A stretch of DNA of 64,000 nt. It comes from Diphasiastrum complanatum (taxonomy: Eukaryota; Streptophyta; Lycopodiopsida; Lycopodiales; Lycopodiaceae). Under the pieces are notes generated by a model that ran no database searches, had not been told where the DNA came from, and worked only from the letters and a program-made list of their open reading frames with translations. The stretch covers positions 39,275,827 through 39,339,826 of the forward strand of contig CM055106.1 of assembly GCA_029204225.1 (NCBI GenBank), in the 5' to 3' direction. Each line of letters starts with the position of its first letter. Position 1 is the stretch's first letter. Made by a program: the position numbers and the translations under genes. Below, in pieces: positions 50,580-60,600 of this stretch.

Positions 50580-51052
50580 CCTTCTTTCTTTGTATTTTCA
50601 GCGATGTGCTCAAAGGATCCAAGCAGGTTGTTTCCGAATCTACTCAAGAACATCAAAAGAGGGATTTCAAGGCCCTCAATGTCAGAATCAGAGGAGTTTC
50701 TTTTGCGGGTAAGGATTTCGTGGCTGAGGCAAATGCTTTCATTCAATCCACCTTTGGTCTCAAAGAGGATGTCGTATCTGCAGCTTGGGTGGGTAAGCTC
50801 CAACCCACCACGGTGTTTCTGCATTTCAAGGATTCTTTGCTTCGTCAAAAAATTCTACATAAAAGAGGTTGTCTAAAAGGATCTATCACCTTTATGGATG
50901 AAGACTTAACACCTATTCAATGGGCTGAGAGGAAGAAAATTACCGCAAATGCTAAGGCCAACGATTTGCGGGCTCTCTTTCGAGATGGACACCCAGTCTT
51001 AGTTAAAATTGCAAAATTTAAAAATTCAGATCCTCCTCCCTTTCCTGCGTGA
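50580..51052 (+). pseudogene. LINE ORF1-like fragment
   Basis: About 148 codons open on the plus strand, stopping at 51052. The order RDFKALNVRIRGV, VSAAWVGKLQPTTVFLHFKD, LRQKILHKRGCLKGSITFMDEDLTPIQWAERKKI and RALFRDGHPVLVKI is like the nucleic-acid-binding domain of LINE ORF1 proteins and similar retroelement ORFs (RxxG fold, then FMDEDLTP and an ERR/K helix). No convincing ATG: an in-frame GTG at 50606 is near the first homologous residues, and the real start is probably lost. No endonuclease or RT follows. About 230 bases downstream the sequence ends in (TTC)n(CT)n, which could be the 3' tail. The protein frame itself is intact. Family assignment is by motif memory only. Confidence 0.55.
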
Positions 51053-51279
51053 GAGATATTTGAGCTAAAATCTTTCTATTTCCTCTCCTGCGTTCAATCC
51101 AGTTGTAAGACTTCAGTCAATTCGGTCTTTACTTGCTATCGCAGATAGTGAATTAAGTTTAAAATTGTGTTTAATCTGTTTTTTCAGTTTGACGGCATTG
51201 TTCCGTCTGAGTTCCACTTTCTATGATGTACTCCTCTTGTCTTATATGCCTTATGGCATGGAAAAGACGTTAATGAAAT

Positions 51280-51304
51280 TTCTTCTTCTTCTTCTTCTTC
51301 TCTT

Positions 51305-51364
<60 letters not shown>
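51280..51364. repeat. (TTC)n-(CT)n compound microsatellite, possible LINE tail
   Basis: Follows GACGTTAATGAAATTTC, a 3'-UTR-like word, about 230 bases after the ORF1-like stop. Several TTC units pass into about 27 CT units. A microsatellite tail instead of poly-A is known for some non-LTR elements. Confidence 0.85.
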
Positions 51365-51367
<3 letters not shown>

Positions 51368-53700
51368 TATACTAGTTTATCCTTGTTGGAGTAGTTTTAG
51401 CTCCCGATAAATGTTTTCGTGTCATTTTCCAAATATATTATATGTATTGAGTTTTGTTCTATATGCTTTGCTTAAAGAAAAATTTCTCCTTTGTTGTTTG
51501 CCCATACCACAAACTTATCCATATGTCGCAATCTAACGTGCACTATCATCATCAAACTCACTTTGTTTGGGTTGTCCCCATATACAAATGAGCAAAACCA
51601 CTCTCTATGTTGTTTGGTTTTCCACGATAATGAGCTCTCATTTTTCCTCATCTTGATCAACAAACTTTTTGGATTTGCTTTGGGAGTGATTTGTAGTTGT
51701 ATCTTGATTTTCTCTCTCCCTTCCTCTCATTCTTTGTGTACATTGTTTGATGCAACATTCAACCTCTAATAATAATATGGTTAATTATAGTACGAACAAC
51801 ACCCTTTATTTGGGTTTGTATTATGAATGATGTTAAATTCGCGTGTGAACTATGCTTGAGATTTCATTGCGATTCATGGTTACTTGGTTTTTGGGATAGA
51901 AACAATTTATCTTCTTGTTTGTCTATTAAATGTTATCCCCATGTCGGAATATAGGGGCTTGAGTTGCCCCTACGTGGAAGGAGCCTATGCCACCTCATCT
52001 GCCACATGGTGGCAACTCGAGTATGAAATAATCTAGTTTACTATAGTAATATTAACTCCCATTAGTTGGGTTTGTTTTAAAAATGACGTTAAATTCACCT
52101 GTTAACTATGCTTGAAATTGCACTATGATTCAGCATGACTTGGTTTCTTGGAATGGAATCAATTTCTATTCTTGTGTGTCCATTAAATGTGGTCCACTTT
52201 TGTTCATTTGAGGTGTACACATGAAATTTAGAGTGCTTTCACAATAGTGGCAACTCCTTTTGCTTGGTCCTTCCTATCGCTACCCATCTTTTAACCCTTG
52301 ACAAGTGATATGACAACCACGCCTCTTTCACACGACTAGTGATTGTTAAATGGAACACCAAAAGTTGATTGGCCAACTTCAATCCATGTTATGCAGTTGG
52401 TCCATTTTGTTAAGTTGTTTGGCAAACATATGGTCTTGAATTGCCCATGCATGGCAAGGGACCCATGCCACCTCATTTGCCACATGGTGGCAAGTATAAA
52501 ATTGAAGAAGTCCTTTTTTCAATGGACTGATGAGAGAATTCCATTTCAAATTTTGGATTTGCCCGATATTCACATGTGAAAACACTCTTATTTCTCTATC
52601 TTTACCACTTTGTGAAGAACTTACTGCTAGCGCACGATCTAACACTTTGCCACTTGAATTTTGTCCACTTCTTAACTATTCTTGAAGTCAAATATCATAT
52701 ATTGAATGGAAACTAGTCATGGTTAACAGTTACCAACATATCAATTAAACATAGTGCCTTTATTGACCTCTTTATCAAATTGCATCGTTATGAGTTTGAT
52801 GTTCACCCTCTTTCTAAAACAGATCTTGATTCTTGACTAATCCCAAAAATCAAGCATTGTTAACAATATTCCATTCCATATTTTCAAACTTACCATCGGG
52901 TTAGCTATTTTTTTGGTAATATGAAAGCGTCCAGTTGATGCCCATTATGTTTCAGCCACATATTTGAATGGCTTGTTACCAAAGGTGCACCATAATATTT
53001 AAGGGGCACCATTTGAAATCACTAGCTCGACCTCTGCAAGGTCTAGACAAGAACAAATGTGGACAAGGCTTTGATTTACTTGTGAAAACCCCATTATTGC
53101 TTTGTTAGTTGATGTTCTACGTTCGTGACATATCACTTAAATCATAGCACGTCAAGGGATTGATTTGGGCTCAACATAAACACTTGTCAAGAAGTTGTTG
53201 CCATTTTGACTCAATCTGCTACCTTAAAAAGAGTCACTTTGAGGTGTTACTTTATTGAATGAGCTTTCCAAGATTTGGAGCCCCGTCTTTTAGCAATGGT
53301 ATCAAGAGCATTCAAAGGGAATAATACTTCTCATGGCAACATACAAAATTTGGATTGCCAACATAATAAGTTGCTATCAACTACTGGCATTCATAACAAT
53401 TATAGAAGAATGTTGTCACATGTTCCAACTACCTTTTGGCACTCGGTGATAGCAAACTTGTTTTGCCCATGCTATGACCCTTCTAGTAAGCAAATATTTA
53501 CATTCTTTAACGACCACATTGGCAAAGGTGTGTTAGCAATCAATTTTATTGAACAGAATATGATGACCAAACCTTTTTTTTTATGCTTCTAGTATTTCCA
53601 CATATAGAATGACCTCAATGCTTCGCAATGAAAAATCAACAAAAAATTTACCCCCCGCACCCCCCGGGCCGGCAATATGAGTGTAGGAGGCCAAGTGAGG
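51365..53700. other. Intergenic sequence with an old internal duplication, no supported gene
   Basis: A segment around 51780-51945 recurs at about 52035-52200 with moderate identity (GTTAAATTCGCGTGTGAACTATGCTTGA versus the diverged copy at 52088). TGCCACCTCATCTGCCACATGGTGGCAA near 51985 recurs near 52467. The 105-codon frame at 53275-53592 (plus) has no recognisable motif. Confidence 0.5.
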
Positions 53701-53704
53701 ACTA

Positions 53705-53714
53705 GGAGAGAGAG

Positions 53715-53757
<43 letters not shown>
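53705..53757. repeat. (GA)n microsatellite with one interruption
   Basis: GA repeat with one CG interruption near 53717. Confidence 0.95.
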
Positions 53758-53763
<6 letters not shown>

Positions 53764-54616
53764 ATTGGCAGACAGCCGTGGGTGTGGGAAACAAAGAGGG
53801 GTAAGGAGCCAAGTGGCTAGAAAGAAAATTAGGGTCAAAGGCAGGAAAAGGTATAAAATGCAAGGGTGGAGCTGCCGAGTAGGTGGAGAGAGGAATTGAA
53901 AAAATCGCGTGATGAAATAAGGAAAAGAAAAAAGGTAAGAGGGAGGTTGTGGGAAAGTAGGAGCTATTCTGAAGACAGAACCAAAGGGAAAAGAAAAAAT
54001 TTGAGGGTCCTCAACAAGTCAAATAGAATCAAGAGTTGAAGAATAGTTTAGTTACTTTGTAAGGTAATCTAATCCAGCTATAATAGTATTTTGCATTTAA
54101 ATTTTAATTCTTCATTACTTGACTATCCTGAATTTAATCCCATTCGTAAACACAGACCGATTGGACTAGCAAGGTCTTCAAGAAATCAATGATCCATCTC
54201 TACACTTTGCCTCCTGGTGTATATCACCAAAATAAAATTGGAAAGGATCCATGCATAGCTTTATGTATGAAATTATTGATAAGCATGTAGCAAAGTTTTT
54301 CCCACCTGCTACCAATGTAGAGCGAAGTGCTGCTATGTTTTTGACATCGAGGTGAACCATTGGTACAAAAGCAAATGCATAGATTCTATTCAGAAATCAC
54401 CAAACTAAACCATATACGTTGGAGGGTCCAACTAGTACTGATTCAAAATAAAGGTTGATACTCATGTATGCAAGAACGCTGCACCAAAATGAATTACTAG
54501 TAATATCCAACTATGTGCATGGTAATTTACAAATTTGACATAACAGCCATCCTGAATACACCTTCAGGCCCCTTACAGGTTACCTTGCCCAGATAAGAGA
54601 TTAAAGTTTTGTGGAT
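53758..54616. other. 3' flank of the RGLG-like gene
   Basis: Contains the gene's 3' UTR in minus-strand sense, immediately below the stop at 54619-54617. No second gene seen. The polyadenylation site was not determined. Confidence 0.5.
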
Positions 54617-57600
54617 TCAATAGAGCCGAATCTTGGTTGCAATTTTCTTTCGACAGATAGGGCAGTTGACTAGATTTTTTCCACATTCTCTACAAGTCTG
54701 CACATGCAACAAACAACTAGAAAATTCTTCAACATGAAAAAAGGGAAGAAAAATGAACGTATAGTGACCCTCCATGTCATGGATGAAAAGGTAGCATAGA
54801 CACTTTCAAACCACACCTGATGGCCACAGCCAAATGCTAGGTCTCTCTTCTCTGTTAAACATATAGGGCAATCCTGCAACATAAAATTGCTCAAATGTTA
54901 ATGTACTCATGAGATCAAAGTGAAGCATCCCAATCGTGTACATTTCCTGAAATGAAAAATCTCTTGGAAGCTCCTTCAACAACAAACTTGACATTGCCTT
55001 TATTCACAGCTCAGGTACATACTAACCTGACTCTATTAAGGAATGAATATGTAAGCAACATTATCAGACAAGCATAGTCTCATCATGGCAAGAAATAATT
55101 GAACATATTGATGGTACAAATTATCATGCTAAAAAATTTGAGAAATGAAAGAGTGAACAAACTGCACATGACAAAAGAATCAATTGTAAAGAGAATGACC
55201 ACATGACCAGCTGATTTTGGAAAACTTGAATTTGCTAATTGACATGTTTGAGAACCAAGAAGTGGTTAAGATTGAAGGAAATGACAGTTTCAAATACGTA
55301 CTAAAAATAAGTTGGTCAAAGAAAATATAGGATCATCTTTCTTAAATTGTAGACTAAAGCCAAAAACACCAAAAAATTTAATATACATGGAAAAAGTATC
55401 GATAGAAAGGCACCCAACACAATTCAGCAGACTTAATCTCTTGCAAATTCACATCATGCCACCAAGCATTTTTCTGAGCTACCACTCTTCTGTATCTCCT
55501 TAGTGTTCACTCAAGCTTCTAGAACTAATTTCTAAACTTTATGGTCACAAAGAATTGTGATTCGAATATCTTTGACTTCATCAAATAGTTTCAACTTTCA
55601 AGATTCAGATTGGAATTTTGCAACAGCAAAATTTTGTAATTATAGGCACAGATTTAGGGTATCAGTCACCGTATCATCAATCTCCCATCCATATCTCTAT
55701 TTAGTATTAACAGCAAAGCTTGCACTCTTCAAATGATCTAAACCTTTAAAAACATGACATTTCAAAAAAAAAAACCTGCTGAATTCTAATCTTTTGAATT
55801 CTATTTGGAGCAATTTCAATTGATTCGAATCTTTTGTTGGCTAGTACAATTTGCATCCTAGTTCCATGGCATGCAAAATGTCGTTTGATACATACTTTTG
55901 TTGACTAGTACAGTTTGCATCCTAGTTCCATAGTGTGCAAATGCCAAAATGTCGTTTGGTACATCCTTTTGCAAAACAATAAATTCGTTAGATATATATT
56001 CTTTGAAATTATTATATAAATAGTCCCTGAAAGGCTGCAGATTGGGAAGGAATAGGTAACACATTTAGTTTCGGGGATAGATTAAGCTGAGCTGATCGAT
56101 TTCAAAGTGAAGGATCTTAGGGGATTTAGTTTTTGGAGCAGCCTGTTTTACACTCTAAAAATTTCTCCCCATAATCATGAGGGAATTTGGTTGGTTCTCA
56201 GTTTAAGGGATAGATTCGGTTTACGGAATTGAGTAATAAATTGAGAGATCGATTTGGCCTTTGGAAATGTTGAAGGATTTCTTTTGTTCCAAGTTTTGGA
56301 GATCCATTTCATATAGGGCATATGGGATCTAGCAACCTGTTCCATACCTAAGGATGCGACCCCTATATGCTAGATCCGTTTGAAAACACCATGAACGAGC
56401 CCTGAATTTTAAGGTTTAAACTAGAGTTTTCTTAGTTTCCTACATATGGAAGAGAATTCAGTGGTTTGAAATTATTGCAATCCTTAAAAAAATTTCTCCT
56501 CATAAATCCTATTAAAAGGTTTTGCAAAATGCAAATAGAGTTCCAACACACCCTTGTGAAGGATCCACATGGAATTTTTACTGCAAGGAACTTTAAAGGT
56601 CAGAAACTCTTCAGTTGTCGTAAATAAACAGATCATGATGAGAGTTCAAACTTGATTTGGTTATAGGACTGGACAACGTTACTAGAAAAAGATTTAAGAG
56701 CTGCTGATCATCAGAAACAATTCATAATACTTGTTCCAGGCAACTAGACTGTTTCTGAAGAACAGAATTCAAGTATCATGGTCGTCCATAAAAGAACATC
56801 AATAACAGCATGGGATAAGACCATACTCTTACAACTCACCTGACCAGTGGAGCCAGCTTCCTCTGCAGTTGGCACGGCCGATGCAGGAGATGCTCCGTTG
56901 GCCAAAGTACTGCGGTCTACTGTCGAATGAGTAAATGCAGAAACTACGACATCCGCTTGCAAAACTCCTTGAGGAGGAGGTAGCGGGGCCTTGCTTGTAG
57001 CCACTCCGGTTTTCCTCCTGTAGAATTTTCATTCATCGCAGCAAATAAGAAAACGAAGGTGACTTGACCTTGTTCTAGTTCACAAAAAAATAATCTCATA
57101 GACAGCTAAACTTTGCCATCACACTACAAAAAAAGTAGCAAAAGCATATTCCACACTAAGACTTTTAAGGAGGAATGACACTCACATAGAAATCCTAAAT
57201 GTTAAGTTGACAAAAGCTGGATACACAAGCAATGTTAAGAAATGTTTCAACAGACATGCTTGTTAATCAAGATGTCAGAAAATACCTTAAAATAGTCTAG
57301 ATACCCAGAAATAACCATCTCAACAAGTAGTGAATGCTTTTATGTAACACATGACGTTCGATATTGCTCAAGTTATAAGCAAAACAACACAAAATTACAC
57401 AATCAGAGGATATTCTAAATGTAAGAAATGATATGATGTAAAACGGTAACTTAATCACAATATTGAACTATCTTAGCAAGATGCCTGTCTTACGAACTCA
57501 TTTGTTGAGTTGGCTACTCAGTGTTTCCTGTTTTTTCCTGAACAGAATGTCTCTACTGTGTAAAGTTACCGACAGAATGATCCCAAGATCTTTCACTACA

Positions 57601-60600
57601 GTGACTTACCAAGAAAAAAATGCCTGAAGCTATGCTATGCTAAACTGAATACCTAGCTATTAATTGGTCTAAGGAACTAATCTCCAACCAACCAGGTCCT
57701 ATGGCCTATTTATACTGCTTCAGAGCCTACGAGTTACAACTAGACCTACACATACCAATAATGGCCAAATAACCTATGTTGTCAATAAAATGTCATAGTG
57801 AATGGAGGCTCCCAAGAAACATGGCATCTAAATGTCCAGTAATAAGAAATAACAGCATGGGGGCAAAGACCCAAGAAGGTGCCACTACTATGCATGTGAC
57901 TCTCGCTCCACAAAATGACATTTTCCTCAGTGTCCGTATATGAAAATGGCAAAGCTGCAATATGAAGAGCTTATGGCAACATGCATAGCTTAAAAGGGAG
58001 GCTGAAGTAGTAACCAGAAAATTGGAACAATGACTGAATATATGCAAATGGCCCAAGAATGCCGAATAAAGGCATAAATTTGAACCGCTGCTAATATATG
58101 CCATAAAATTACGATTGGATATACATAGACACCATGTCAGTCTTATGGACCAACAATGCCAAATGAGGACATGTATATGCAGCACTTCAAGAGAATGTGC
58201 AATGAAATCACTCCTGCACACAAAGAGATACCATGCTAGCTATACAGGCCAAGAGGGTATCGGTAGGATATGAGATTATTCACAAAGATAGCCCAAGCCA
58301 CTTGGTATATGGATCAAGACTGCGAAGTGATATCGCAGTAGACGACTCATAAGAAAAAAAAAGACAACCTCTATGGACAAGCTTGTGATTATACATAGCA
58401 ACAAATGGTTCATATGTAGGAAAAGAGCCCAATGTAACCTTGTAGAACTTGAATGCCAAGCAGCCCAAAGGTGTAACAGAAGAAATAAACATAGAGAAAC
58501 ATCTGGAAGCTGCAGAATGGGAAATGTATCAACAATGAAGTAACAATGGAGGGTGAATAAATAACAATGATAAAACATGTAGAATAATTGATGAGATGAC
58601 AATGAAATAGAAAGTTCTTAACTCTCATCTGGTTGTACCTGTGAGTCGACTGAAAATACATGTGCCTGTTTCTCATCCATAATACCTATGTATGACAAAC
58701 TAGCTAAGACAAAATCCCACGCTCATGCTAGAAACTGTAATCAAAGAAACTGCTTACAAAATGCTAGACAGGATTCTCATATGCTTACGACAAAGAATTC
58801 AATAACATGTAAATACTCAGATAAGACTAAGAATATAAAACAACCACATGCATTGACACAAATAGTAAATTTTGTATTCCACAAGGGAATCATGATATAC
58901 CATAGGTCTATCTTGCTGACCAGGCTGATGAATACTATCTACCTTGCCAATACTTAAAACTTATAGATCTAAGACATGAAAAAGCAACTGACAGTAGGCC
59001 CAACTAGGAGCTCAATCATCAGCAAAAAGTAGTTGCAAAATAAGCCAATAAGAGTAGCAGAAAGTTTTGGCTGAACAATCAACAATAAAGTGCAAAACTT
59101 CTGCCAAAACTGCTGTTAAGATCAATAAGTAACAGGCACTAATTTGAGTAGAAATTTAGTTGCCAAAAAAACCAGAAATCGGCTACTAGCTAAGCATAGA
59201 GTTGGCTGCCAAACAATATGAAAAAAAACTGCCGAGTAATAAACAAACAACATAAAAAATTTGCTAGATTTTCTGAGAATTTTGCTGCCAACAATAGTAG
59301 CTAATTTGTAAAATAGCCATAGAGAAGCCGCCTAGTAGAAAAACAGCTCATAGAATAGTACATATTATGGTGTTGGAATCCTGGACAACTCTTCTGCTAA
59401 ACACTTGGAGAAACTTCAGCCAATAGCACATATCTTAATGAAGAAGCTCTTGCCCTAAAAAATAGTGGAATTGCAGCTAAATGGGTCTCTCCCTTTTCCA
59501 TGTATGAGCAATGGAGTTCCCTCCTCACTGTCTGTAGCGCAGGCATCCCAAAGGGAGCCGGGAACCACGACTTAGCTTCCCAGCCTTCAACTCTTGCCAT
59601 CCAAAACCCACTTGACATACAAGCAACCAACTCGCCAACGACGATCAGACTTAACCAGCTTGAAGTTCCGAAAACCAACATTGAGATCCAACCTAGCGCC
59701 ATGCCAGATCGGGGGTCCCGATGTGGGTGGCTTCCCTCCAAGCAAGCCGCCCGACATACATCAAACTTAACCAACTCGAAGCTTCGTTACAAACGAGTAA
59801 CATCCATTCCAAGCAAGCGGTCTGACTTACATCAGACTTAACCAACTGAAAGCTTCGTCACGAGCGCTGGAAGCCAACTTGGCGCCACGCCAGACTGGTC
59901 AGCCATAAACAGGTAACATCCACCCAAGCAAGCCATCCAACTCAGCCGACAGGTTAGAGCCCGTTCCCCAAGAGCTTAACCCATTCACGTTCATGCAAGG
60001 AACACTCAGAACCACAAGCCGCGACAGATATGGAACCAACCAGTTCCTGGACCAAGTGGTCCCGACAGCATACCGCTGGCGCCACGGACCGAATGGTCCC
60101 GACGGCATACCGCTGGCGTCCCGGGATACGACCCTCAGCTATGTGCCAAGTTAAAAATTTTGAAAGCGGCCTTACAACTGGCGCTTTTACCGAACACTGA
60201 AACCCAGAAGGTAATCAGAGTCAGTTTGAGGAAAATCCCACTTTATTGATAAATCTGAAAAGGTTACATTTCAAGTGTGTGACCGACCCTAGTCTCCGGG
60301 GCGCTAGCATGCCAAGGCGAGAGCCATGACAACATTCCAGCAAGGGAGGCTGAGACTTGGTTGGAGCTCGCCCTGAGTCGCAACCCGCACTCCCCTATAG
60401 TACCAAGCACTCTACCCAAGCTGGTAAAGCACGTTTTTCTCTCTCTAGGATTTTCTCTTTCTAGAAAGTCATTTTCTCTCTCTAGATTTTATTGATCCTC
60501 AGGCTTCCTTTAATCATGCCTAGATCGTGTGAGATGATTGCACATCGATCTGAGCTCTCTGGACTTCGCTAGAACCGATCAAAGATGTTCAGCCATAGGA

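Noticed and set aside
53275-53592. 105-codon plus-strand frame
   Set aside because: No recognisable domain, no splice context, and surrounding sequence is old repeats.
57793-58602. Cys/His-rich minus-strand frames of 108-142 codons in the RGLG intron
   Set aside because: No ordered metal-binding or membrane motif; composition follows local base bias, and the frames overlap one another.
59397-59841. Overlapping frames of 113 and 125 codons on both strands
   Set aside because: Both arise from a GC-rich repeat block with few stop codons; no motif on either strand.
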